A stretch of DNA of 13,373 bases from Ruminococcus sp. UBA3855 (GTDB lineage Bacteria; Bacillota; Clostridia; Oscillospirales; Ruminococcaceae). Location: contig DGHF01000089.1 in NCBI GenBank assembly GCA_002392545.1, positions 1 through 13,373 of the forward strand, written 5' to 3'. Position numbers and translations under genes: made by a program. Positions within the stretch are counted from its first letter, which is position 1. Every line of letters begins with the position of its first letter. Shown in pieces: positions 1 through 8,700 of this stretch. The notes under the pieces are model-generated. The model did no database searches, was not told the origin of the DNA, and worked only from the letters and a program-made list of their open reading frames with translations.

Positions 1-2644
1 AATTATCAAATCCCTGATTTCAAGCAGAAGTATCGCAAATGCAGGAAATGCAGATGCGGAATCCCGTGTGGATTATCTGGCTGACCTGCTCGGAATTGAG
101 AAAAAACAGGTTATTAGAACAATTCAGATGCTCCGTGAAGAAAGTATTCTTGCCGATTCCAAGGACCTGACCGCTTATATCCGCAGGAATGAACAGAAAA
201 ATAAATCCCTGAAAGTTTTGCAGAAATATATTGCCCTTGAAAAATTTCTGCTGAATATTTTTCCCGATACAGAAACAGTTTTCAATCTGAAAGAACTCAA
301 TGAAAACGCTCTCAGACAGGTGAAAACATCTACTGTCAGGGCAATTCAGACCATTTTCTATTACTGGACGATTCGTGGCTATATCCTGAAAAAACAGGAC
401 GCTGCATCAAACAGAATCTATATTCAGCCGAAAAAAGAATTTTCTGATGTCAGCAAGAAAAGAATGTTATGCTTTTCTGTCGCTGAATTTATTGTGGAAT
501 TTTTATTCGGAAGAAGTCAGGAAATTCAGACGGATAAAGACGAAATTCAAGTATTATTCTCTGTTCTGGAATTGCAAAATCAGTATAACCAAAATCATCA
601 GGAAAAGATTCAGGCGGAAGATGTGGAAGAAGCTTTGCTTTACCTGTCAAAAATCGGCTCAATGAAGCTGGAAGGCGGATTTCTGGTATTTTACGGTGGT
701 ATCGAGATTCAAAGAATCGAACTGGATAACAGAATCCGCTATAAAAAAGAAGATTATGCACAGCTTGATGAATTTTATAAGCAGAGGATTCAGCAGATTC
801 ATATTGTCGGAGAATATGCCAATATGATGACAAAAGACTATCAGCAGGCTTTGCAGTTCGTCAACGATTATTTCCAGATGGATTATAAAAAATTCATTCA
901 GAAATATTTCGCAGGCGACAGAGAAAAAGAAATTTTGCTGAATATGACTCCAGCAAAATATCATCAGCTATTTGACGGGCTTTCTGATTCACAGAAAAAA
1001 ATTATTGAGGATAATACTTCAAAGTATATTGTCGTATCCGCCACCCCCGGAAGCGGTAAAACAAAAATTTTAGTGCATAAATTAGCTTCACTGTTACTGC
1101 TCGAAGATGTCAAGCATGAACAGCTTTTAATGCTGACATTTTCCAGAGCTGCCGCCACGGAATTCAGAAACCGCCTGAAAGAGTTAATCGGAAATGCCGT
1201 GCCGTTTGTGGAAATCAAGACATTTCATTCGTATTGTTTCGATTTGCTTGGAAAAATCGGAAATATTCAGGATTCTGAAAATATCGTGAAAGATGCGGTC
1301 AGAATGATAAATTCCGAAGAAGTCGAGCCGAACAGAATCGCCAAAACAGTTCTTGTCATTGATGAGGCTCAGGACATGGACGAAAACGAATTTGCTCTGA
1401 TTGAAGCCCTTATCAGCAGAAATGAAGATATTCATGTGATTGCTGTCGGTGATGATGACCAGAATATTTACCAGTTCAGGGGTTCGGACTCGAAATATTT
1501 TTATTCTTTGATAACAAAATATCATGCTGTGCAGTATGACTTGCTTGAAAATTATCGGAGTGACCGCAAAATTATTGATTTCGCCAATAAATTTGTAAAG
1601 TCGCTTTCCAACCGCATGAAAAAACAGCCTGTTCTTGCTGTCAGTCAGTTGGAAGGAACTGTAAAACTGATTCAGTACCATAGCAGAAATATGGAATCTG
1701 CCGTTGTTTCGGATATGCTCGAATCAAGACAGGGAACAACCTGTATTCTGACAGGAACAAATCAGCAGGCTTTGTGCATTATGGGGATTCTCACAGAGAA
1801 AAATATTCCTGCAAAGCTGATTCAGAGCAATGATGGCTTTGATATTTACAATATCGCTGAAATCCGTTATTTCCTGAAAAATCTGGAACAGGGACTCAGT
1901 TCACATATTGTTTCAAAAGAACTGTGGGATTCTGCAAAGGAAAATCTGAAAAATCAGTATGAGAAAAGTAAAATTATGCCCCTGATTCTTGAAATTCTCG
2001 AAACATTTGAAAGCGCAAACGAAAGATATTATATATCAGATTTGAACTGTTTTCTGCATGAATCGAAACTGGAAGATTTCTGTCAGGCGGAGCAGGAAAC
2101 TGTGGTTGTTTCAACGATGCATAAGGCGAAAGGCAGAGAATTTGACAGCGTTTATATCATGCTGGACGATTATCAGATACACAGCGATGAAGAAAAAAGA
2201 ACGCTTTATGTCGCCATGACCAGAGCAAAAAAGAATCTGCATATACATTATAATCAGAATCTTCTGGATAACTTTGTTTCTGATGATGTTGAATTTTGTC
2301 AGGATACGAGCAATTATCAGAAACCTGAATTTTTAACGGTACAGCTTTCCATGCGTGATGTGTGGCTGGATTTCTTCAAAGATAAAAAAAGACAGATTTT
2401 ATCCATACAGAGCGGAACACCGCTTGCATGGCATGAAAAGCAACTTGGAATTTATCGTCAGAACAGATTTATTCCGCTGCTGCAATTTTCCGCTAAATTT
2501 CAGGAAAGAATACAGAATCTTAAAAGACAGGGCTATCAGCCCTCCCATGCAGAGGCACATTTTATCATCGCATGGAAAGGAAAAGAGGATACAGAAGAAT
2601 CTGCTGTTCTTCTGCCTGACTTATATTTCAGGAGGCAGTCATGA
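1..2644 (+). CDS. RecQ/UvrD-type bipartite DNA helicase, 3' part (5' end outside window)
   Basis: This is the C-terminal part of an ATP-dependent DNA translocase or helicase. The reading frame is open from base 2 with no stop upstream of the GTG at 68, and the residues encoded before that GTG continue the same helical fold, so the true start lies outside the window. Numbering from codon 68, a helical or winged-helix region (1-300) resembles the segment that follows RecQ cores in very large bacterial RecQ-family proteins. A complete UvrD-like SF1 motor follows: Q-motif-like DSQKKI near 310, Walker A ATPGSGKT 325-332, DEAQD 432-436, GDDDQNIYQFRG near 461-472, NYRSDRK, STMHKAKGREF near 682-692 and YVAMTRAK near 714-721. 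A 120-residue tail ends in LLPDLYFRR. The stop overlaps the next ATG (ATGA), so the two products are probably made together. The motifs are seen; the upstream RecQ half is inferred from recalled homologues. Confidence 0.85.
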   Translation, partial: IIKSLISSRSIANAGNADAESRVDYLADLLGIEKKQVIRTIQMLREESILADSKDLTAYIRRNEQKNKSLKVLQKYIALEKFLLNIFPDTETVFNLKELNENALRQVKTSTVRAIQTIFYYWTIRGYILKKQDAASNRIYIQPKKEFSDVSKKRMLCFSVAEFIVEFLFGRSQEIQTDKDEIQVLFSVLELQNQYNQNHQEKIQAEDVEEALLYLSKIGSMKLEGGFLVFYGGIEIQRIELDNRIRYKKEDYAQLDEFYKQRIQQIHIVGEYANMMTKDYQQALQFVNDYFQMDYKKFIQKYFAGDREKEILLNMTPAKYHQLFDGLSDSQKKIIEDNTSKYIVVSATPGSGKTKILVHKLASLLLLEDVKHEQLLMLTFSRAAATEFRNRLKELIGNAVPFVEIKTFHSYCFDLLGKIGNIQDSENIVKDAVRMINSEEVEPNRIAKTVLVIDEAQDMDENEFALIEALISRNEDIHVIAVGDDDQNIYQFRGSDSKYFYSLITKYHAVQYDLLENYRSDRKIIDFANKFVKSLSNRMKKQPVLAVSQLEGTVKLIQYHSRNMESAVVSDMLESRQGTTCILTGTNQQALCIMGILTEKNIPAKLIQSNDGFDIYNIAEIRYFLKNLEQGLSSHIVSKELWDSAKENLKNQYEKSKIMPLILEILETFESANERYYISDLNCFLHESKLEDFCQAEQETVVVSTMHKAKGREFDSVYIMLDDYQIHSDEEKRTLYVAMTRAKKNLHIHYNQNLLDNFVSDDVEFCQDTSNYQKPEFLTVQLSMRDVWLDFFKDKKRQILSIQSGTPLAWHEKQLGIYRQNRFIPLLQFSAKFQERIQNLKRQGYQPSHAEAHFIIAWKGKEDTEESAVLLPDLYFRRQS
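2630..2643 (+). promoter_or_regulatory. Ribosome binding site in coupled ATGA junction
   Basis: AGGAGG lies in the last codons of the helicase, 5 bases before the ATG of the ATPase. The start and the upstream stop share ATGA (2641-2644). This arrangement usually gives coupled translation and a fixed product ratio. Confidence 0.75.
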
Positions 2645-4452
2645 AAGAAATATCAGAAATTACAGAAATTCTGCTGAATACTGCGGTATTTCATCAGGTA
2701 AAGTTCATACCGGCACGCCTGAATTTCATTTATGGAGATAACGGAACGGGAAAATCTACTATTGCTGAAACTATCCAAAATGCTAAAAATTTGAAATTCA
2801 AAACAGGAAAATCTGCTGATGATTATCAGATTCTGGTATACAATCAGGAATTTGTACAGCAGAACATTCAGCAGTATGCAAATCTGCCCGGAATTTTTAC
2901 AGTCAGTCAGCAAAACGCTGAATTACAGAGAAAACTGCAAAATCTGGAATCCCAGAAAGAAAAAATACAGACAGCACTTTTCAGAACCGTTTCAGAACTG
3001 GAAACTGTCCGCCAAAATCAGGAGAAAATATCTCATGAGTTTCAGGAATTATGCTGGGCAAAAACAAAAGACATACGAAAAAAATTTGATAAAACTCAAA
3101 GAGGAGTAAAGACAAAAGCCAAGTTTTCAGATACGGTTCTGAAATATGGAAAAGGCAAGCCCTGTCATCTGGAGGATTTTTCAGAACTTTATCAGACGGC
3201 TTTTGATGAAACAGCACAGAACTATCATTTTTATCATGAAATTCCTGACATATCCATATTTGAAAAAATCCCTGATTTGGAGCTTTTATCCGAATCCATT
3301 GTCAGCAGTTCCGACAGTGCATTTTCACAGTTTATGAAAGCAATTCAGGCAGTGGACTGGGTACAGCACGGACATAGTAAGTTTTCAGCATCAGCAGGAG
3401 AGGTATGCCCCTATTGTCAGCAGAAACTCCCTGATGATTTTGAATCTCAGCTTACCGCCTGTTTTGATGAACAGTATCAGCAAAAAATCAGCAGATTAAA
3501 GAAACTATATGAAAATTATCGTCAGACAGCCAATCAATTATATATTCCCCTGCTTGAAAATCTGAAAGAACGTTTTTCAAAGGCAAATGATAAAATTTAT
3601 ATGGACAGGATGTCCTTGCTGAAACAGCAAATCAAACATAATCTGCAAATGATTCAGAATAAAACAGAAAATCCTTCTGTTCCTGCTGAACTGGAATCTG
3701 TACGGTCTGTCATGCAGGAAATCAATCAGGAAATTCATAGCATCAATCAGGCGATTTATCAGAATAATCAGATTGTATCACAGCAAAAACAAAAACAAAG
3801 GGAATGTCATGAAATCATCTGGAATCATATTGCTTTTCTGTTACAGCAGAATACAGATGATTACTATCATAAATCTGACAGTTTCTGTCAGAATATTCAG
3901 TTTCTTCAGGCACAGTCAGCAGATTATGAAAGGCAAATAAATGGTTTGGCTGCTCAGATTTCCGTGCTTACCCGTCAGATGACAGATACAGAACCCACAA
4001 TAGACAAAATGAATCAGCTTTTGAGTCATACAGGATTTCAGGGCTTTTACATCAGGAAGCACCCTCAGAATAAAAACAGTTGTCAGATTGTCCGTTCCAA
4101 TGGGGATATTGCGGAAAAACTAAGCGAAGGAGAGCAGAAATTTCTTGCTTTTATTTATTTCTGCCAACTGGCATACGAAAAAAATCCTGACCGCAGTCAG
4201 GATAAAATCGTTGTACTTGATGACCCTGTCAGCGGACTTGACAGCAGAACAGCTTCTGCTGTCACGGAAATGATTCTGGAAATGGCTGATTTATGCCATC
4301 AAAATCAATTCATACATCAAATGTTTGTACTGACACATCAGGAAATTTTACATCAGAAATTAATGCAGAAACAAGCCGATGATATGCACCGCACTTCGCT
4401 TTATCTATTGCAGAAGAAAGAAAATCGTTCTTCTATATTGCAGATTGGCTAA
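2641..4452 (+). CDS. AAA_13-type ABC ATPase with zinc-hook-like CPYC motif
   Basis: This is a 603-residue ATPase of the SMC/Rad50-like ABC class (AAA_13, the family of PrrC and RloC ATPase domains). Walker A is GDNGTGKST (32-40). A long coiled-coil region from about 95 to 430 is broken by CPYC at 256-259, which resembles a zinc hook. The second ATPase half has the signature LSEGEQ (494-499), Walker B VVLDDP with D527/D528, a SGLD D-loop and the H-loop VLTHQ with H566. Only 37 residues follow the H-loop. No anticodon-nuclease, TOPRIM or HNH domain is visible, so it is not a typical RloC, GajA or OLD protein. The ATG overlaps the helicase stop and is preceded by AGGAGG at 2630-2635, inside the upstream gene. 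Glutamine is very frequent. I infer that it senses or regulates DNA jointly with the helicase, possibly as a defence pair; its function is not known from sequence alone. Confidence 0.85.
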   Translation: MKEISEITEILLNTAVFHQVKFIPARLNFIYGDNGTGKSTIAETIQNAKNLKFKTGKSADDYQILVYNQEFVQQNIQQYANLPGIFTVSQQNAELQRKLQNLESQKEKIQTALFRTVSELETVRQNQEKISHEFQELCWAKTKDIRKKFDKTQRGVKTKAKFSDTVLKYGKGKPCHLEDFSELYQTAFDETAQNYHFYHEIPDISIFEKIPDLELLSESIVSSSDSAFSQFMKAIQAVDWVQHGHSKFSASAGEVCPYCQQKLPDDFESQLTACFDEQYQQKISRLKKLYENYRQTANQLYIPLLENLKERFSKANDKIYMDRMSLLKQQIKHNLQMIQNKTENPSVPAELESVRSVMQEINQEIHSINQAIYQNNQIVSQQKQKQRECHEIIWNHIAFLLQQNTDDYYHKSDSFCQNIQFLQAQSADYERQINGLAAQISVLTRQMTDTEPTIDKMNQLLSHTGFQGFYIRKHPQNKNSCQIVRSNGDIAEKLSEGEQKFLAFIYFCQLAYEKNPDRSQDKIVVLDDPVSGLDSRTASAVTEMILEMADLCHQNQFIHQMFVLTHQEILHQKLMQKQADDMHRTSLYLLQKKENRSSILQIG

Positions 4453-4465
4453 AATATGGCACTGC

Positions 4466-4509
4466 AAAGCCGATGCAGGTTAAAATTTCTGCATCGGCTT
4501 TATTTTTAT
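4466..4509. terminator. Bidirectional intrinsic terminator between convergent genes
   Basis: AAAGCCGATGCAG (4466-4478) pairs perfectly with CTGCATCGGCTTT (4489-4501) around a 10-base AT-rich loop, and is followed by ATTTTTATTT on the plus strand. It starts 14 bases after the ATPase stop and ends just before the stop of the convergent minus-strand gene. On the minus strand the stem is followed by few Ts, so termination in that direction depends mainly on the flanking A/T of the stem and is less certain. It closes the helicase-ATPase transcript and separates it from the downstream operon. Confidence 0.9.
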
Positions 4510-4754
4510 TTGCTGAGAATTTCCATCATCAGCAATGCACCGTCCCTGAATCCTTGAATATACAGAACTTCATTGTCCCGTGCTGAATTTTCGCCCTGCA
4601 TATCGCTGAGTTTGTGGTATGTTTCCACCTGCTCCTGTGTCAGTGTTTTCTCAAACTCCGCTGAAAGCTTCAGCCATTTCTGTGTCAGTCTGTCATCAGG
4701 GTCTGCCTTCCGTTCTGACGGGCTGATTTCACCGTGATACAGTTCTTTCAACAT
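4506..4754 (-). CDS. Small DUF6809-like protein
   Basis: The product is 82 residues, mostly helical, with no signal peptide or membrane segment. It opens with MLKELYHGEISPSER and ends with an IQGFRDGALLMMEIL segment. This matches my memory of DUF6809 proteins in Clostridia (a LYxGxIxPxER start, a central Glu/Gln-rich helix, and an FxxGFRxGAxLMxE end). Their function is unknown. I chose the ATG at 4754 over an in-frame GTG at 4763 because the GTG overlaps the Shine-Dalgarno sequence, while the ATG lies 8 bases after AGGAGG. The gene is convergent with the helicase-ATPase pair, divergent from the methylase operon, and has its own promoter candidate. Such small genes are common beside mobile or phage-related loci, but nothing here links it to defence. 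The gene call is solid; the family is recalled, not searched. Confidence 0.75.
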   Translation of the reverse strand: MLKELYHGEISPSERKADPDDRLTQKWLKLSAEFEKTLTQEQVETYHKLSDMQGENSARDNEVLYIQGFRDGALLMMEILSK

Positions 4755-4762
4755 GACAAGCA

Positions 4763-4770
4763 CCTCCTTT
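4763..4770 (-). promoter_or_regulatory. Strong ribosome binding site that decides the start of the DUF6809-like gene
   Basis: On the minus strand AAAGGAGG is followed by 8 bases and then ATG at 4754. The alternative GTG start at 4763 overlaps this site by one base and so could not use it. Confidence 0.8.
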
Positions 4771-4780
4771 CTGAGATACT

Positions 4781-4809
4781 ATCATACCATAAATACCAGA
4801 AAATAGCCA
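4781..4809 (-). promoter_or_regulatory. Candidate extended -10 promoter for the DUF6809-like gene
   Basis: Reading the minus strand, TGGTATGAT (plus coordinates 4789 down to 4781) is an extended -10 element, about 17 bases after a weak -35 (TGGCTA, 4804-4809). The predicted transcript would start near 4774, just ahead of the ribosome binding site. The -35 is poor, so this rests on the extended -10. Confidence 0.4.
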
Positions 4810-4830
4810 TTACCATAACCAACAAATATA

Positions 4831-4926
4831 ATTATGATTTTTGTTCTAATTATTGAATATAAATCAAAAATTCTGTTTTTGTGCATATACCAATAAAAAC
4901 AACTGGATTTGATTATGATTTTTTGT
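4831..4926 (+). repeat. Pair of short AT-rich direct repeats upstream of the promoter
   Basis: ATTATGATTTTTGT (4831-4844) recurs as ATTATGATTTTTTGT (4912-4926), with one extra T, about 81 bases apart. The second copy ends 20 bases before the -35 of the consensus promoter, so an operator or curvature element is conceivable. The stretch is very AT-rich and chance similarity cannot be excluded. I see no gene in the interval 4790-5030. Confidence 0.25.
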
Positions 4927-4945
4927 GAGTTTTTCAAATTTTCTA

Positions 4946-4974
4946 TTGACTTTTATTACTGAAAATGTTATAAT
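4946..4974 (+). promoter_or_regulatory. Near-consensus sigma-70/sigma-A promoter
   Basis: TTGACT (4946-4951) and TATAAT (4969-4974) are separated by exactly 17 bases, so transcription should start near 4981. The first coding-like sequence downstream is the decayed gene from about 5031. The next intact gene is the helicase at 5751. No terminator-like hairpin was seen between them, so this may still be the promoter of the helicase-methylase-DUF499 operon, with a 770-base leader made of gene remains. Confidence 0.75.
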
Positions 4975-5030
4975 AAATTGGGTTGTTTTGCCTTTTTAGC
5001 AATTGCATTTGATGTAGTAAGTAAAGGATT

Positions 5031-5688
5031 ATGATAAAGTATTTTTGTAAGAACTTTGGAATTCATGTAGAAAAATCTGTTTGCAATATGTGTGGGGGAA
5101 CGCACAGAAATTAAAAATATTCTGGTGTGAAAATTGTAATATACCAATTTACATAGAAGTGTATCCTCTTTGTAATAAAAATGGAAAATATCCTGCATCA
5201 AACTTACATCCTGAATTAGCACAATTCCTCATCATTGCGTAAACTTTTATCTAATCAAGAAGAAGAACTCTGCATTGACAATTATACCATGCACTGAGAA
5301 GAAAGTATTTGGCAGAATGTCCGTATTTGAGCAGAATTATACACCAGTGTACAATTCGTACCAGATGCTTTGGCGTGAGTATAAAAAGGTAACATTTCTG
5401 ATTGTACTGAAACAGGTAATCTGTCAGATTTTGGAATACTATTTCATTTAGATATGTGGATACAAAAGAGAGCAACTTTCAGACCTTCTGAAGGAGAAGC
5501 AATGGCTGTTTGTAAAGCAAAATGATGATGGCTCAGAAAACTGTGGTCTTCTGCTGGCTGTTGATTCGTTATTGCATTATGTAATAGCAAATATCCACGG
5601 TTTGTCGGACAGCTATGAATTTATAGATGACTTAGCAAATATGGAAAGTCTTCGAGAGATATTCCAGCAGATTTTTGTTGCAATGTAG
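5031..5688 (+). pseudogene. Decayed gene, N-terminal part resembling a zinc ribbon of PAPS-reductase-like proteins
   Basis: Coding-like stretches continue through all three plus frames. 5031-5114 reads MIKYFCKNFG with CNMCGGTH. 5102-5239 reads KLKIFWCENCNIPIYIE, then PLCNKNGKYPASNLHPE. 5235-5294 reads LRKLLSNQEEEL. 5317-5396 reads SVFEQNYTPVYN, then YQMLWREYKK. 5400-5456 reads TETGNLSDFGILFHLDM. 5452-5688 has 78 open codons, CGYKREQLSDLLKEKQWLF to REIFQQIFVAM. Each stretch ends at a stop or shift where another frame takes over, as expected for a gene with several indels. WCENCNIP, PLC and GKYPASN recall the N-terminal Cys4 ribbon of archaeal and clostridial PAPS-reductase-like (DndC-related) proteins. 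The 3' part I do not recognise, so two genes may be involved. The decay is clear in outline; the exact indel sites and the family are inference. Confidence 0.5.
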
Positions 5689-5750
5689 CAGCCATAGTAT
5701 TTCAATATGATGATGCAGTCAGTGTAAAAATAAGGAATAGAGGTATGTAT

Positions 5751-8700
5751 ATGGCGAAATTAGAGCAATTAATCGTAGGTTCTATTGTTTCAGGTATCTC
5801 CGATACCGGAACAGTTCAAATAATCGCAGTGAAATGGTACGGTGATTCTGTCCTTGAAATTACTTTTAAAGACAGAACAGGTAATCTTGCAAGTCAACTC
5901 CTTTACAGGGATGATGAAATTTCTCTGCAGGTGGTTTCAGATAACCTGCTGTGGGGCTTTGATGGCAACGCTGAACAATTCAAACTTTTGTCGGAGGCAT
6001 ACCGTATCAGCCTTGCACATCTGTTTGATCCTTACCTTGCTGTACATACTTCATCTATCGAGCCTTTGCCGCATCAGATTTCCGCTGTTTATGAAGAAAT
6101 GTTACACAGAATGCCGTTGCGTTTTATATTAGCAGATGATCCCGGTGCAGGCAAAACTATTATGACAGGACTTCTTATGAAAGAATTGATGCTCAGAGGC
6201 GATTTGAAAAGGTGTCTTATTATCTCTCCTGGAAGTCTTTCAGAGCAATGGCAGGACGAACTATATTCCAAGTTTAATCTCAGATTTGAGATTCTTACGA
6301 ATGACCGCATTGAATCTGCGGTCAGCGGTAATATCTTTACAGAAATCAATTATTGCATTGCCAGACTAGATAAACTGGCAAGAAATGAAACCCTGCGTGA
6401 GAAACTTAAAATTACAGACTGGGATTTGATCATAGTTGATGAAGCTCATAAAATGTCAGCGACAGTTTGGGGTGGAGAAGTAAAATACACTGCCCGTTTC
6501 CGCCTCGGTCAGCTTCTTTCTTCTATCACAAGACATTTTCTGCTGCTCACTGCAACTCCGCATAACGGTAAAGAGGAGGACTTTGAGTTATTTCTTTCAC
6601 TGATAGATCAGGATCGCTTTGAAGGCGTTAATCACACAAGTAACAAATCAGTTGATGTAGATGATATCATGCGCCGACTTGTCAAAGAGGAACTGCTTAA
6701 ATTTGATGGAACGCCACTGTTCCCGGAACGAAGAGCATACACGGTCAATTACGACCTCTCTCCGCAGGAAAGCATCCTCTACAATAATGTGACCGAATAT
6801 GTGCGGGATGAATTTAACCGTGCTGACCAGCTGGAAAAAGGTCATAGAAGTACAGTTGGTTTCGCATTGACAATACTTCAAAGACGACTCGCATCATCGC
6901 CTGAAGCAATCTATCAGTCTTTGCACAGAAGACGTGAGCGTCTGGAAAGCCGTCTTGCCGAAGAACGTATCGGCAAAAGAGCTACCGAACTTAATCCCAC
7001 GGCATATTTCGATGACTATGATACAGATGATTATTCAGCAGATGAAATTGAAGAGCAGGAGGAACAGATTGCAGATCAGGCTTCCGCATCTAAGACCGTT
7101 AATGAGCTGGAAGCTGAAATCAACACACTGAAAAAGCTTGAAAACCTCGCCAATCAAGTGCGCACAAGTGGTACAGACCGCAAATGGGAGGAACTGTCCC
7201 GTCTTTTACAGGATAATGAAGCCATGCACACCAAAGACGGCAAACATGAGAAAATCATCATTTTTACGGAACATAGAGACACACTCCGTTATTTGCATGA
7301 TAAAATATCCTCTTTACTTGGCGATGCAAATGCTGTCGTTATAATTCATGGTGGTATGCTTCGTGATGACCGCAGAAAAGTCGAAGCACTGTTCAAGCAG
7401 GACAAAGATGTTTATGTACTTATTGCAACAGATGCTGCTGGTGAAGGTATTAACCTCCAGCGTGCGCATCTTATGGTAAACTACGATCTCCCGTGGAATC
7501 CGAACCGTCTGGAGCAGCGTTTTGGTCGTATACACCGTATCGGACAGACTGAAGTTTGTCATCTCTGGAATCTGGTGTCCAAAGACACAAGAGAAGGTGC
7601 TGTATTCCAAAGGCTCTTTGAAAAGTTGGATGAAGAACGTGCTGCACTTGGTGGCAAAGTCTTTGATATCCTCGGAAAAATGTCCTTCAATAATAAGCCC
7701 CTGCGTGACCTGCTTGTTGAAGCAATCCGCTATGGCGAAGATCCGAAGGTCAAAGCCCGCCTTTGGCAGGTTGTTGATGATTCCCTCGACATTCAAAAAG
7801 TTCGGGAACTGCTTGATGAATACGCCCTGATACAAGATTCGATGGATGTCAGCAAAGTTCTGGAAATTAAGGAAGAAATGGAACGTGCCGAAGCTCATAA
7901 GCTGCAGCCGTTCTTCATCGAAGCGTTTTTCAAAGAAGCCTTCTACAGTGTTGGCGGCAAAATGAACCAGAGAGAACATGGCAGATATGAGGTCACTCAT
8001 GTACCTGTTGCTGTACGTGACAGAGATCGTCAGATCGGATTCGGAAGTCCCGTTTTGAAGAAATATGAGCGTGTATGCTTTGATAAGGAAAACGTTAACG
8101 TACAGGGACTCCCACAGGCGGACCTGCTTTGTCCCGGACATCCACTGCTGGAATCAGTCATTGACCTTGTGATTGAGCGTAACCGTGAGGTAATGAAACA
8201 TGGCACAATTCTGATTGATGAGCAGGATTTCGGCATAGAGCCACGTCTTCTGTTCTATATCGAAGATACTGTTCAGGATGGTGTTATCCTCCCTAATGGC
8301 GGTAAGCGCATTATTTCCAAGAATATACACTTTATTGAGATTAAAGAGGACGGCAACGCTGTCAATGCAGGATATGCACCATATCTCGATTACCGCACTC
8401 CGACAGAAGCGGAAATGCAGACACTGCACAACTTTGTCATGTCGCAGCACTGGCTGACACAAGATGTGGAGGATAAAGCGAAGGCCTTTGCTATTTCGCA
8501 GATTATCCCAAAGCATTTTCAGGAGATTAAACGCAAAAAGGCAGAGCGGCTCGATAAGATTGAGAGTGCAGTACGCAGCCGCCTGACTGTCCAGATCAAC
8601 TATTGGGACAGCCGTGCTGCGGAGCTGAAACTCAAAGAGAGTGCCGGAAAAATCAATGCAAAGCTGAACTCCGACAATGCCTCCCGCCGAGCCGAGGAGC

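Noticed and set aside
68..70. GTG at 68 as the start of the first gene
   Set aside because: The frame is open to the window edge, the encoded residues upstream continue the fold, and no ribosome binding site precedes the GTG.
2641..4452. Naming the ATPase RloC or PrrC
   Set aside because: The ATPase motifs and hook-like CPYC fit the superfamily, but no C-terminal anticodon-nuclease region follows the H-loop, and no HsdR/M/S genes adjoin it.
1..4452. Calling the first two genes Gabija
   Set aside because: GajA carries a TOPRIM nuclease domain, which is absent here, and the helicase is far larger than GajB, with a RecQ-type upstream context.
5251..5475. Minus-strand open frame of 74 codons in the gene-poor stretch
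   Set aside because: There is no ribosome binding site and no recognisable motif, and it lies opposite coding-like pieces of the decayed plus-strand gene.
5678..5711. Promoter directly before the helicase (TTGCAA and TATGAT)
   Set aside because: The spacing is 22 bases, too far from 17, and no better -35 pairs with the TATGAT.
7314..8141. Open frame of 275 codons on the minus strand
   Set aside because: It is antisense to the well-supported helicase, lacks a recognisable protein pattern and has no ribosome binding site; it is a shadow of the coding strand.
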